From assembly GCA_947630175.1 (NCBI GenBank), contig CANRGJ010000001.1:248001-312000 (forward strand): a DNA stretch of 64,000 nucleotides. Direction: 5' to 3'. The notes below the pieces were generated by a model. It had not been told where the DNA came from. It ran no database searches and saw nothing but the letters and a program-made list of their open reading frames with translations. The position numbers and the translations under genes are program-made. How positions within the stretch are numbered: the first letter of the stretch is position 1; each line of letters begins with the position of its first letter. Source of the DNA: an uncultured Ruminiclostridium sp. (GTDB taxonomy: Bacteria; Bacillota; Clostridia; Oscillospirales; Ruminococcaceae). Positions 26,048 through 33,456 of this stretch are shown one piece after another.

Positions 26048-26078
26048 GAAAAAGGACGTGTTTTTACGTCCTTTTTTG
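26048..26078. terminator. bidirectional terminator insulating the right end of prophage A
   Basis: AAAAGGACGT pairs with ACGTCCTTTT around a short T loop, with A and T runs on either side. It lies just upstream of the toxin promoter and would stop leftward transcription entering from prophage B. Confidence 0.7.
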
Positions 26079-26127
26079 TATACCTCTGTTTTATGCATTA
26101 AATTGTTAAGTAAAATTTTTAAAGCTT

Positions 26128-26149
26128 AAATTTTTATTTTACGCAATTC
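26128..26149. repeat. central attachment core (attM) between prophages A and B
   Basis: The 22-base core (AAATTTTTATTTTACGCAAT plus TC) is identical to those at 18847-18868 and 33537-33558. Its left arm reads AAGCTTAAAT, so it is not the perfect palindrome seen at attL: the phage-derived arm is degenerate. About 20 further bases to the right are similar among the three copies. Confidence 0.85.
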
Positions 26150-26192
26150 AATGTGTGTTTCTTCTCTCCTTAAAGAGAAAATTTTATATATA

Positions 26193-26221
26193 ATTATAAC
26201 ACCAAACCCGCTTATAGTCAA
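26193..26221 (-). promoter_or_regulatory. left-end promoter of prophage B
   Basis: TTGACT (26221-26216), 17 bases, TATAAT (26198-26193) on the minus strand, the counterpart of the promoter at 18922-18950. Here it reads across attM into the right end of prophage A, where the terminator at 26048-26078 would stop it. Confidence 0.7.
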
Positions 26222-26272
26222 CACTTAACGAGATTTTAAAAAATCACCCCTGGAACATAAAAATAATATAAA

Positions 26273-26464
26273 TTATCTGAACAGATCCTTTACCTCATCA
26301 GGAGCGCCATAAGGTATAAACATATCACATTTCTTAGTCGGGTATGTTCCACCCAAAGGATAACAGATCCAGCACATACGGCAGTCAGAATAGAGATCAC
26401 ACATCATACACATACACTTTTGACAATTATAAAAAACGTGATATATTTCATCGTGAACATACAT
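26273..26464 (-). CDS. small cysteine-rich protein, unknown function (prophage B)
   Basis: A 63-residue near-duplicate of the prophage A protein at 19003-19194, with only a few conservative changes near the C-terminus (for example MFIPYGAPDEV for TFVPYGAPEEI). All eight clustered cysteines are kept. It is coupled to rep by the same TAATG junction. Confidence 0.75.
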   Translation of the reverse strand: MYVHDEIYHVFYNCQKCMCMMCDLYSDCRMCWICYPLGGTYPTKKCDMFIPYGAPDEVKDLFR

Positions 26465-27789
26465 TAAGCAAAATTCTCCAGTATGCCGAGCTGGCAACTG
26501 TCAGCTATACTCTTTATGTATTCAGGGTCGAAAAACTGACTGCGGAAAAATGCATCATCGGCCTGCATACCCACTTCATCTTGCTTGTCCGCAAAATAAT
26601 GCGAAAGATACCGCACCTCGTTTTTATACTGTTCCTGCCGCAGGGATTTCAGAAAATCATTATAACGATCAGTATATAAACTAAATTCATCAAGACCATC
26701 AAGAACCTCATCGGGACGGTCGTTAATAAAGTCCTCTATAATTAAATTATGATGTAAGCTCTGGCGCTGCTCCCCGTCCTCTTTAAGCATACCTAGGAAT
26801 TTATCAAAACTCATACACTGCAAAATGCTGTAAAGAGTAGGCGAAACAGACCGCCGAACCCAATTGACAGCGGCCGCATAATTATTTTTCTCAGGCTTAC
26901 GGCAAACAAGCCGTGATTTGCTCATTGTTCCGATAGCCTTTGCCCACCAACGCTTGACAGGGCAACGGCTGTAATTAGTTGCGTTTTTTTCGGACCTGGT
27001 AACAACAAAACAGATATAACTATTAACAACCTCTGACATCTGAGTAACAAAATCAGAATCAGACAAGGTAATTAAAAGCATACAAATAGACATAGCACGA
27101 CGATCTTTGAACTCAAATTCAAGGCGTGTCCAGTGCTTTATATTTTCATCAACGTCTTTTCCGTGTTTGAAAAGCTCAGCAAGTTTATCATAAAAACGAC
27201 AAAAGGTTTTTGAACGCCTATTACCGATATAAATAGTGCTGCCGCAAAAAACAGAGTCAGTTGCTTTACCCTTTCCGCTTTCCTCAAAGGTTACTTCTAT
27301 TTTCTTCATTTTTGATTTAAGCGAAAAACGGGAAGTAAATTCAAGGTTGACAAGGGCGCGGCGGATCCTGTCGAGATCCAGGAGATAATATTTTTTCTCT
27401 TCATAGGAAATATCATCATAAGCTATATCTATACGAGTAACACGAACCTTAAATCCCTTATCGGCAAGAGCAAAAAAAGCAATAAGCAGATCCTTAACGC
27501 TATAATCAGGATAAGACCTGCGCATATAATCTATGTAAAAATCAATTCCCTGTCCTGTAAACTCTATGCAAAAACCCTGTACATCAGAGTTAAAGCCATC
27601 AGGAATTTTAAAGGAAATATCACGATAACGCATAATATAATTATAGAAAGCGCCGCCGCCACAGCGCTTAAAGCTGTTAAGAAACTTTGTCAATCCGAAA
27701 AAATGAAGTAGATCTAAATAAAAAGAATTAGGCTCCACTATTTCGGAAGGAATCAATGACAATGTCAAGTAATCAACTTTGCAATCCAT
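26464..27789 (-). CDS. rolling-circle replication initiator, Rep_trans family (prophage B)
   Basis: A 441-residue initiator with the same motifs as the prophage A Rep, including RIDIAYDD and the RFYDKLAE block with probable nucleophile Tyr200. From about 27300 to 27750 the DNA is identical by eye to 20030-20480 in prophage A, while the third nearest the stop has many silent changes and the first 12 codons are unrelated at DNA level. This patchwork suggests recent gene conversion between the copies. GGAG precedes the ATG at 27789. Confidence 0.88.
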   Translation of the reverse strand: MDCKVDYLTLSLIPSEIVEPNSFYLDLLHFFGLTKFLNSFKRCGGGAFYNYIMRYRDISFKIPDGFNSDVQGFCIEFTGQGIDFYIDYMRRSYPDYSVKDLLIAFFALADKGFKVRVTRIDIAYDDISYEEKKYYLLDLDRIRRALVNLEFTSRFSLKSKMKKIEVTFEESGKGKATDSVFCGSTIYIGNRRSKTFCRFYDKLAELFKHGKDVDENIKHWTRLEFEFKDRRAMSICMLLITLSDSDFVTQMSEVVNSYICFVVTRSEKNATNYSRCPVKRWWAKAIGTMSKSRLVCRKPEKNNYAAAVNWVRRSVSPTLYSILQCMSFDKFLGMLKEDGEQRQSLHHNLIIEDFINDRPDEVLDGLDEFSLYTDRYNDFLKSLRQEQYKNEVRYLSHYFADKQDEVGMQADDAFFRSQFFDPEYIKSIADSCQLGILENFA

Positions 27790-27821
27790 AGATTAACTCC
27801 AATTAGTTTTTTATCCGATTT

Positions 27822-27864
27822 CCTCAGACGGGGCCCCACTCGCACGCTCGCACCCCGTCTGAGG
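27822..27864. other. long hairpin upstream of rep; candidate packaging signal (prophage B)
   Basis: CCTCAGACGGGG (27822-27833) pairs perfectly with CCCCGTCTGAGG (27853-27864) over a 19-base C-rich loop. No T-tract follows in the direction of transcription, so it is not a standard terminator. The place is equivalent to the prophage A hairpin at 20703-20747, with unrelated sequence. Confidence 0.55.
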
Positions 27865-27872
27865 AATCTATA

Positions 27873-28130
27873 TCACTGAATAGCTTTAACCCAGCGAAGT
27901 ATAGTTTGATATGCATAGTATACCAATATAGCAGCACACCATATCATCAAGGTATTTCCTATCATATAAAACGGGATAACCCAGTTTATATATCCAAGAA
28001 TAGATTGAACCTCTTCAGGCAGCTGGAACTGAAAAGGACTGTCAGGAAGTAACACCATCAAAATCCCTTGAATAGAGTTAATAAGCTCTGACAACCAATT
28101 TGTTATACTATTTAAAACGCTGCTGTCCAT
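27873..28130 (-). CDS. pVI-like minor virion/membrane protein (prophage B)
   Basis: An 85-residue protein with an amphipathic N-terminus (LNSITNWLSELINSIQG), a first hydrophobic stretch and a second membrane segment near residues 52-75 ending in a basic tail (ILRWVKAIQ). Same size and relative position (after the pIII-like gene) as 21589-21864, with little visible identity. Two bases separate it from the pIII-like stop. Confidence 0.6.
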   Translation of the reverse strand: MDSSVLNSITNWLSELINSIQGILMVLLPDSPFQFQLPEEVQSILGYINWVIPFYMIGNTLMIWCAAILVYYAYQTILRWVKAIQ

Positions 28131-28132
28131 AA

Positions 28133-29701
28133 CTATCCCCTACCTATCAATTTATTTGTAAGTATAATAAGACCGATTAAAAACAAGCCATAAAGCAGCC
28201 AACGTACTATATTAGCAACATCATCAAAATCAGATAGATCTATATCAATATTGTAAACTTCCCCACCGACAGAAGTCATATCAAGAGGCACAGTAAATTG
28301 AGGAGTGACAGGTTCAGCTGAAAAAACATTAAATAAATTATAAATATCAAATGGAAGAGAAAAAGGAAATTTAGTTGATATGCTTGAGGGGAGCTGGAAT
28401 CTATCAAGAGTATCATCTAAATCAAGGTAACCGGTTACATCTATATCATAAAGTGGAGTATCATTTACAGAAATAGAAGGATTATATGTTGTAGTGCCAT
28501 CATCAGCCTTAACAGCACCGGGATCAATAACTATATCTATATCATCAACACCTTGGTGATCATGTTCATAAACATCAACTTTCTTCTCAGTATCAGTAAA
28601 TGGAATTTCAAAAATATCCTGATCCTGAGATACTACATTATCAGGATCTACAGTATAATCATTAGACCATATATCATCACGTAATTTTTGAGCAGATTCC
28701 ATAGTCGGAAAAAACAACGTATAAACATGAAAAAGTTCCCACGAATTAAAACATTTACCTTTAGAAATATTATATACATTTACAGCATCAGAAGATGAAC
28801 TTAAAAGCGGAGAACCATCTGCACGCAAACCATAAACACGCCGAACACTAGAAAAACTGCCATTATAATAGTAAAAACCAAAATAAGAATCGTTAATTGT
28901 AATGGAAACATCATGAGAGCCAGTATAATGAGGAGAACCACCTATATTAAGGGATGAAGAACCAACACGATCAGAAAAGTAAATAGCACCAGAAGAATCT
29001 GTACCTATGAAATAAATAAAAAATTCACTATTAGGACTGCAAGCGAAATAAAAGCTATCACGATAAACTGCAGTAGCACCATAGTCGGAGGCAAGTTGCT
29101 TAAAATACACCTCATTTTTTGTTAAAAAGAGGGTACGAATACCATTTTCAAAAGTTACTGTAGCGTCAGATTTTGAAAAATAAGAAATAAGATCCGAAGA
29201 AGTATCATTAAGCAATTCTGAAAAGGAAATCGGCTGTAACACAAGTCCTTTTGCAGAAGTAATTATTTTATGATCAACAACTTGATTATGAGTACACTGC
29301 AAAGATGAATATACAGTACGTTGAGCGCCGGAAAGAGAAATAGGATCAGACACACCACAATATGACAAAAACTGATTAGGATCAGTAATAGTCATTAAAC
29401 AGTTATAATCATCAATTCCCTCTAAGCTGTCAATATTAAATGAATAAAAATAATCATCAAGGATCTGTTGGGCTTCGTCTGTTGTAACAGTAACAGTATA
29501 ATCAGCCTGTTCAGCAGCATTACCAGCAATAACAAGACTATCTGTAAATATTGTAGACAACAAAAAAGACACAGCAGCGGAAATACCTTCAGCTCCCAGA
29601 ACGGCACCAGTTGCCACAGCCTTTACACGGTTATTTCCTACAAAAGAAACGAATATAAAAACAGAAATAACAAAAGAAAGTATTTTCAAGGATTTTTTCA
29701 T
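28133..29701 (-). CDS. pIII-like adsorption protein (prophage B)
   Basis: A 522-residue exported protein with signal peptide (MKKSLKILSFVISVFIFVSF), a Ser/Asp/Tyr-rich ectodomain and a C-terminal membrane anchor (IVRWLLYGLFLIGLIILTN). It shares scattered blocks with the prophage A protein: DPGAVKADDGTTTYNPSI and a FENGIRTLFL region like ENGLRTLTIS. The N-terminal domains are otherwise different, so receptors may differ. Its ATG overlaps the zot stop (ATGA). Confidence 0.75.
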   Translation of the reverse strand: MKKSLKILSFVISVFIFVSFVGNNRVKAVATGAVLGAEGISAAVSFLLSTIFTDSLVIAGNAAEQADYTVTVTTDEAQQILDDYFYSFNIDSLEGIDDYNCLMTITDPNQFLSYCGVSDPISLSGAQRTVYSSLQCTHNQVVDHKIITSAKGLVLQPISFSELLNDTSSDLISYFSKSDATVTFENGIRTLFLTKNEVYFKQLASDYGATAVYRDSFYFACSPNSEFFIYFIGTDSSGAIYFSDRVGSSSLNIGGSPHYTGSHDVSITINDSYFGFYYYNGSFSSVRRVYGLRADGSPLLSSSSDAVNVYNISKGKCFNSWELFHVYTLFFPTMESAQKLRDDIWSNDYTVDPDNVVSQDQDIFEIPFTDTEKKVDVYEHDHQGVDDIDIVIDPGAVKADDGTTTYNPSISVNDTPLYDIDVTGYLDLDDTLDRFQLPSSISTKFPFSLPFDIYNLFNVFSAEPVTPQFTVPLDMTSVGGEVYNIDIDLSDFDDVANIVRWLLYGLFLIGLIILTNKLIGRG

Positions 29702-30318
29702 ATAACACTTCCTCCGCTGCCTTCGGTCGATTTATCATCAAACATAGAAAATGTATCATAACTATCAGCAACACGCTTTTTAATGCTGAAATACTCACAA
29801 TCAACACGCTCTTTTACAGGATACCAGATATGAACGCATACAAATTGTTTATGAATTAGAAAACGGATAATCCAACCTTTAAATCCGAAATTAGTAAGCT
29901 TGCGGTGTACATAATTATATTCTATCTGTCCCCTGATCTGACGGTCTAAACTTCTATCCTGCTGAGTTATAAGGATAACATCGTAACCAAGTTTTCTATG
30001 CTGAGAAAAGAATTTGATCCAATCAGATCGATCTTTACGACTATAATCACGAGAATTAAATAATATACTCGCCTCGTCTATCATAATAAGTGTCTGACGT
30101 TCTTTATTAGGGACGTGATTTTTTATACTAAAATCCAAAAGGAATTGTACATTTAATTTTTCGGTAGGAACAAAATAAAACCGATGTTGGTATTTAGCCG
30201 GAAGACTAACATTAAAATTTGCTATTACATTCAAGCCCTTTTTGGTACAATTATGGACTTGTGCTGTTGCGTGATAACTCTTACCGCTTCCGGGAGTACC
30301 TGTATATAATATAACCAT
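29698..30318 (-). CDS. Zot/pI-like assembly ATPase (prophage B)
   Basis: A 206-residue ATPase starting almost at its Walker A motif GTPGSGKS (residues 7-14), with Walker B TLIMIDEASILF and a sensor-like ILITQQDRSLDRQIRG. This is the classic Zot N-terminal domain. It lacks the N-terminal membrane segment of the prophage A protein and has only a weak hydrophobic patch near residues 145-165, so membrane attachment may need a partner. It lies between the coat and pIII-like genes. Confidence 0.85.
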   Translation of the reverse strand: MVILYTGTPGSGKSYHATAQVHNCTKKGLNVIANFNVSLPAKYQHRFYFVPTEKLNVQFLLDFSIKNHVPNKERQTLIMIDEASILFNSRDYSRKDRSDWIKFFSQHRKLGYDVILITQQDRSLDRQIRGQIEYNYVHRKLTNFGFKGWIIRFLIHKQFVCVHIWYPVKERVDCEYFSIKKRVADSYDTFSMFDDKSTEGSGGSVI

Positions 30319-30344
30319 AGCTATATAATCAACCTTAAAGGGAA

Positions 30345-30378
30345 AATAAAAGCGCCCAAGTGGATAGGCGCTTTTATT
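30345..30378 (-). terminator. terminator directly after the coat gene (prophage B)
   Basis: AATAAAAGCGCC (30345-30356) and GGCGCTTTTATT (30367-30378) form a perfect 12-base stem with A/T flanks, starting eight bases after the coat stop. Ff phages have a strong terminator at the same place after gene VIII, which raises coat protein yield. Confidence 0.75.
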
Positions 30379-30386
30379 CAGTTACG

Positions 30387-30665
30387 TCACTTAGAAACAG
30401 TGGTAAACATCTTCTTGCCGAGCCTTATGCCGACAAAAATTACAAAAATGGCAAGACCGGCACCGAGAACGCCGATAAGAATAGGTGTTATGTCAGTAGC
30501 AGCCTGAGTGAACTGATCAGTGATCTGATCTGCAGCTCCAGCCAAAGGGCTTGAAGTTTCTTCAGCAAAAGCAGCAACAGACATAGCAAGAGCAGAAACA
30601 GCAGCTACTGAAACAGCAGCTATCTTTTTACGGAACTTACTAAGAAATGTTTTGATCTTATTCAT
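30387..30665 (-). CDS. major coat protein, pVIII-like precursor (prophage B)
   Basis: A 92-residue precursor. A signal peptide ends AVAAFA, with likely cleavage before EETSSPLAG. The mature protein of about 58 residues has an acidic amphipathic start, a glycine/isoleucine membrane helix (LIGVLGAGLAIFVIFVGI) and a basic tail (RLGKKMFTTVSK), exactly the pVIII plan. AAAGGAGG sets the ATG at 30665; earlier in-frame codons overlap the previous gene. Confidence 0.85.
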   Translation of the reverse strand: MNKIKTFLSKFRKKIAAVSVAAVSALAMSVAAFAEETSSPLAGAADQITDQFTQAATDITPILIGVLGAGLAIFVIFVGIRLGKKMFTTVSK

Positions 30666-30684
30666 TGTTTTAAATCCTCCTTTC

Positions 30685-30810
30685 TTAAGTAATGCTTTTA
30701 AATATGTTACAGGCAAGCGAAACGGCAAGACCTAATAACCAGGATATACCGCATAGCAGCATTCCGCCGCCAACGCCCAAAAAGGCTAAATCAAACAATT
30801 CATTTAACAT
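30685..30810 (-). CDS. tiny hydrophobic protein, pVII/pIX-like (prophage B)
   Basis: A 41-residue frame with glycine-rich hydrophobic core (LGVGGGMLLCGISWLLGL) and a short Lys/Ser tail. The ribosome binding site is weak (GATGAGAAAG). Position before the coat gene and size match the Ff tip proteins pVII/pIX; this is inference. Confidence 0.5.
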   Translation of the reverse strand: MLNELFDLAFLGVGGGMLLCGISWLLGLAVSLACNIFKSIT

Positions 30811-30839
30811 TTCACTTTCTCATCATTCTTATTATCTGA

Positions 30840-30926
30840 CTACCGAGCAAAGAGCCAAGAAAGGACTATTATAACAACAAGGGAATCAGATATCTGATTT
30901 AAATATGAAGTAATTTCAACTGACAT
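30840..30926 (-). CDS. tiny membrane peptide, pVII/pIX-like (prophage B)
   Basis: A 28-residue frame whose ATG shares its A with the stop of the upstream gene (TAATG) behind AAAGGGAAG. A polar start (SVEITSYLNQISDS) leads into a short hydrophobic end (LVVIIVLSWLFAR). Likely a virion tip protein or a coupling peptide. Confidence 0.45.
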   Translation of the reverse strand: MSVEITSYLNQISDSLVVIIVLSWLFAR

Positions 30927-31237
30927 TACTTCCCTTTCTGAACAGCAAGTATCTGTTCTACTCGGCTATTCTTATCATAATGAACTATGTATTCATTACC
31001 CTCCATAGAACGAAGATCATCTTGTGACGGTACGAAGCCAAAAACAGATGTAAGAAAATCCTTATCATTTTTTAACTTAAGACTTTCAGGAACCTGACCG
31101 AAATTGAAATCGTCAGAATTTGAAGAAACAGGACGAAGACCATAAAGATATATATTGTTGTAATCAAAAGTCTGTCCTGATGCGGAATTTGTAAAGGTAC
31201 CACTCTTTTTTTCACCGCCGATAATTGTTAAAACCAT
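30926..31237 (-). CDS. candidate ssDNA-binding protein (prophage B)
   Basis: A 103-residue protein, first gene of the prophage B virion operon. Beta-rich, polar sequence with N-terminal VLTIIGGEKKSGTF and YNNIYLYGLRPV. It occupies the place of the prophage A candidate but shows no visible identity to it. AAAGG precedes the ATG at 31237; codons upstream of this are promoter DNA. Confidence 0.45.
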   Translation of the reverse strand: MVLTIIGGEKKSGTFTNSASGQTFDYNNIYLYGLRPVSSNSDDFNFGQVPESLKLKNDKDFLTSVFGFVPSQDDLRSMEGNEYIVHYDKNSRVEQILAVQKGK

Positions 31238-31289
31238 ATTATTACCTTTCTGCCCTATCATTTTTTGCTGGGAACGGGCTGATCCCAAA

Positions 31290-31391
31290 TATAACCTATG
31301 GTTATATTTTAATATATAATTTTAAAAAAATCAATATAAAAAATACACAAATATAACCAGTGGTTTATAGCAAAAAAGACAACCAGAAGTT
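31290..31391. promoter_or_regulatory. divergent control region: TATAACC operators and promoter (prophage B)
   Basis: Palindromes TATAACC-TAT-GGTTATA (31290-31306) and TATAACC-AGT-GGTTTATA (31352-31369), plus a weaker ACCAGAAGTT copy near 31382, flank a minus-strand promoter TTGATT (31334-31329), 17 bases, TAAAAT (31311-31306). The operator sequence differs completely from that of prophage A. Confidence 0.7.
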
Positions 31392-31412
31392 ATAATAAAA
31401 AAGGGTGATAAA

Positions 31413-31631
31413 ATGACATTAGGTGAAAGGCTGTTTAAAGAAAGAACAGAACAAAAGATTACACTTGAAAAAATTTCTGAAATAATTGGAATTTCATATC
31501 AGGCATATCGAAAAATAGAAAAAGATTTATGCTTTCCAAGTTGTGAAACATTAAAAAAAATAGCAATAATGTATAATATATCAACCGATTATATATTATG
31601 TTTAACTAATGATAAAAGAAAGTATTGGTAA
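31413..31631 (+). CDS. Cro/CI-type HTH repressor (prophage B)
   Basis: A 72-residue XRE-family protein with HTH ITLEKISEIIGISYQAYRKIE and tail NISTDYILCLTNDKRKYW. It is the same length as the prophage A repressor and ends alike, but the recognition helix differs, matching the different operators. AAGGGTGAT precedes the ATG. Confidence 0.85.
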   Translation: MTLGERLFKERTEQKITLEKISEIIGISYQAYRKIEKDLCFPSCETLKKIAIMYNISTDYILCLTNDKRKYW

Positions 31632-31643
31632 GGAGGAAAGAAA

Positions 31644-32201
31644 ATGCCATATATAATAATTGCTTTGATAATAATTATTATAGTAATGATTATAATGTTC
31701 CAATTATTAAAAAGCAAAAATATCAGATCCTCAGATAACAAAATAGAAGATGAAACAAAAGAAAAAGGCATAAATGAACCTATGCCTTATATATTAACAA
31801 ACAGTATTCTCACAAAAAGTGAAAAAACATTGTTTGACATTTTAACTGAATTATTAAAAGAAAAAGATATAACGGTATTTGCAAAAGTAAGAATGGCAGA
31901 CATAATAACGATAGACAAACAAGATAAAAATTTTACATATTGGTTTAATAAAATAAAAGCAAAGCATATTGATTTTATCCTTTGCAATTCAGAAAATTTG
32001 AAACCTGTAATCGCAATCGAGCTCGACGACTACACACATAAATATAAATCAAGGCAAGAAAGAGATGAATTTGTAGATAAAGTTTATAAACATATAGGTT
32101 TACCAATTTTACATATAAATGAAATAGATAAAGAAAGTATAAAAAATGAGTTAGAGAAATATATAAACAATAATGAAGTAACCAGCGAAAACCAAAAATA
32201 A
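31644..32201 (+). CDS. membrane-anchored DUF2726 protein (prophage B)
   Basis: A 185-residue homologue of 24775-25377. An N-terminal membrane segment (residues 2-20) and a charged linker lead to the DUF2726 domain (LTKSEKTLFDILTE, VRMADIITID, HIDFILC, IELDDYTHKYKSRQERDEF, GLPILHI). It follows the repressor by 12 bases with AAGGAGG. Conservation of both the pairing and the motifs in two diverged prophages argues for selection. Overlapping the 3' side is the origin block. Confidence 0.75.
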   Translation: MPYIIIALIIIIIVMIIMFQLLKSKNIRSSDNKIEDETKEKGINEPMPYILTNSILTKSEKTLFDILTELLKEKDITVFAKVRMADIITIDKQDKNFTYWFNKIKAKHIDFILCNSENLKPVIAIELDDYTHKYKSRQERDEFVDKVYKHIGLPILHINEIDKESIKNELEKYINNNEVTSENQK

Positions 32202-32206
32202 AAAAC

Positions 32207-32307
32207 GCACGATTTTTGAATTTTCAAAAGTTGTGAAAATCTTTTTGTAGAACAGGTTTAAGACATAAACGTGTGACGAGAGAATGACCGTATTACCATG
32301 CGGTCAT
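32207..32307. other. conserved non-coding block with hairpin; candidate replication origin (prophage B)
   Basis: Counterpart of 25386-25486. It ends with hairpin ATGACCG (32284-32290), loop TATTACCATG (32291-32300), CGGTCAT (32301-32307), identical in both prophages. From 32308 to 32407 nothing else is supported. Confidence 0.65.
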
Positions 32308-32407
32308 CAGAGAAGTTGTGCAGGCTTATTCTATTTTTTCTAAACGTATTATTTCACCTTACCGTTGCTATTTATTTTTCTGCTCCTGCGCCGCCCCTTT
32401 TAACTAA

Positions 32408-32522
32408 ATCATAAAACAATTAGCCTATCAAGGATACAAAAATTTTTCCTTTGAAAAATGGGGAAAATTTTTTGTACCGGCAAAGCCGGCTTCGTCCTTG
32501 ACAGGCTAATTTTTTTATGATC
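32408..32522. repeat. large imperfect inverted repeat unique to prophage B
   Basis: A left arm from 32408 (AATCATAAAACAATTAGCCT, then TATCAAGGATACAAAAA) pairs with the right arm ending 32522, with few mismatches. The right arm carries an extra CCGGCAAAGCCGG mini-hairpin. It could be a MITE-like insertion, a packaging or minus-strand-origin structure, or a terminator. It has no coding potential. Confidence 0.5.
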
Positions 32523-32587
32523 AAAAATATTTGGGCGGCTCCGAAGAGCAGAAAATAAACAGCAAAGAAAGGAGGTGATATAAACAT

Positions 32588-32686
32588 ACTAAAAAAATAG
32601 AATATTTACCAAGCCTCCGGCGGGGGCTCACCAAAGAGCAGTTGAAAGGCTGGGCGAAAGCCATAAGTGCAAAAAGGAGAATGTAA
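32588..32686 (+). pseudogene. remnant of a small basic protein gene with lost start codon (prophage B)
   Basis: A perfect AAAGGAGGTGATATAAACAT is followed by an open frame of 32 codons (TKKIEYLPSLRRGLTKEQLK, then GWAKAISAKRRM) but no ATG: ACAT-ACT reads as though the G of ATG was deleted. The stop is one base before the next gene's ATG. It could be a frame-error artefact or a real loss. Confidence 0.4.
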
Positions 32687-32687
32687 A

Positions 32688-33122
32688 ATGACAAACTTTG
32701 AAAAAATCTTATTTGACGAAGCGATTGAGCATGAAAAGAAACTTTCCGATACATATTACAAATTTTACAGCAAACTAAATTTTAACGAAACAGCAAAAAT
32801 CCAATTTGATGCAGTGGTATCAATCATACAAAAATGTGGACTGGAAAATAACTACTTAGATTATAAGGCAAAGCAATTAAATCACGGGCAAGTCAAGGAC
32901 GTAATGGAAAACGAAGACAATGACGGTGAGGAAATCATTAAGATAGTGGGAAAAAATCCGTATGACGATTGTGACTGTTATGCCATTTCCTACTATGAAG
33001 GTAAACTAAAGGACATTCCCGAACAACTACACCATCAAGAAGTTTTGGACTTAGAGTGGTCAATGAAAGCGCAGAAGTATCAAATTTGCATTACTTATTT
33101 GGAAGTTTTGGAAGGAGAATAA
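32688..33122 (+). CDS. accessory protein of unknown function, prophage B only
   Basis: A 144-residue acidic soluble protein with no recognised domain. The N-terminal half is helical and charged (NFEKILFDEAIEHEKKLSD). A middle acidic stretch (ENEDNDGEEI) is followed by a Cys/Tyr segment (DDCDCYAISYYEG). AAAAGGAGAAT precedes the ATG at 32688. It lies where prophage A has only non-coding DNA, so it is a cargo gene. Role unknown; an anti-defence or defence gene is one possibility. Confidence 0.6.
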   Translation: MTNFEKILFDEAIEHEKKLSDTYYKFYSKLNFNETAKIQFDAVVSIIQKCGLENNYLDYKAKQLNHGQVKDVMENEDNDGEEIIKIVGKNPYDDCDCYAISYYEGKLKDIPEQLHHQEVLDLEWSMKAQKYQICITYLEVLEGE

Positions 33123-33148
33123 TGAATATTTTTTAAAACAGAAAAGTA

Positions 33149-33177
33149 TTGACAAATACCGCTCATTGAGCTATAAT
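33149..33177 (+). promoter_or_regulatory. promoter of the antitoxin RNA (prophage B)
   Basis: TTGACA (33149-33154), 17 bases, TATAAT (33172-33177). The spacer sequence differs from prophage A while both hexamers are kept. Confidence 0.8.
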
Positions 33178-33183
33178 AAAGAC

Positions 33184-33273
33184 ACACAAGGGAAACCGGT
33201 AAACGGTCGCCCCACTTAAGAGTTATAAGAAAATAACCGCTTTAGTTGGTGCTTGGGCGGTTATTTCCTTTTA
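33184..33273 (+). ncRNA. type I antitoxin RNA (prophage B)
   Basis: Essentially identical to the prophage A antitoxin RNA from ACACAAGGGAAACCGG to the terminator hairpin at about 33229-33268. Same convergent arrangement with the toxin gene. Confidence 0.7.
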
Positions 33274-33362
33274 TTATGTAATGATATGATTTTAATCATT
33301 ACTGAAATTATGCCACATATCAAAATGCCGCACTGTATCAGCTCAGACCAAGATACATACAT
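33261..33362 (-). CDS. holin-like type I toxin peptide (prophage B)
   Basis: A 33-residue peptide identical to that at 25853-25954, with the same CCCCC-GAAA-GGGGG hairpin before the start and the stop codon inside the shared terminator stem. Two identical toxins with identical antitoxins can cross-neutralise. Confidence 0.75.
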   Translation of the reverse strand: MYVSWSELIQCGILICGIISVMIKIISLHNKRK

Positions 33363-33423
33363 ACGAATACCCCCTTTCGGGGGCAGGATTGACCGCCTAC
33401 CGTTTGGCTTCCCTTGCAAGTGT

Positions 33424-33452
33424 ATTTTATCACATCTTTTAAATATTGTCAA
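33424..33452 (-). promoter_or_regulatory. promoter of the toxin mRNA (prophage B)
   Basis: Minus strand TTGACA (33452-33447), 17 bases, TAAAAT (33429-33424), as in prophage A. Confidence 0.75.
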
Positions 33453-33456
33453 ATAG

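Larger units (their letters stand above)
18869..26149 (-). mobile_element. inovirus-like prophage A
   Basis: This 7281-base unit lies between two copies of a 22-base core (18847-18868 and 26128-26149). Minus-strand order from the regulatory region: ssDNA-binding candidate, small membrane protein, coat protein, pIII-like protein, pVI-like protein, Zot-like ATPase, tiny membrane protein, Rep and Cys-rich protein. The repressor and DUF2726 genes are on the plus strand, followed by the origin-like hairpin and a type I toxin-antitoxin locus. Size, Zot/pI ATPase, short coat protein and Rep_trans initiator together identify a filamentous ssDNA phage. No gene looks broken. Confidence 0.88.
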
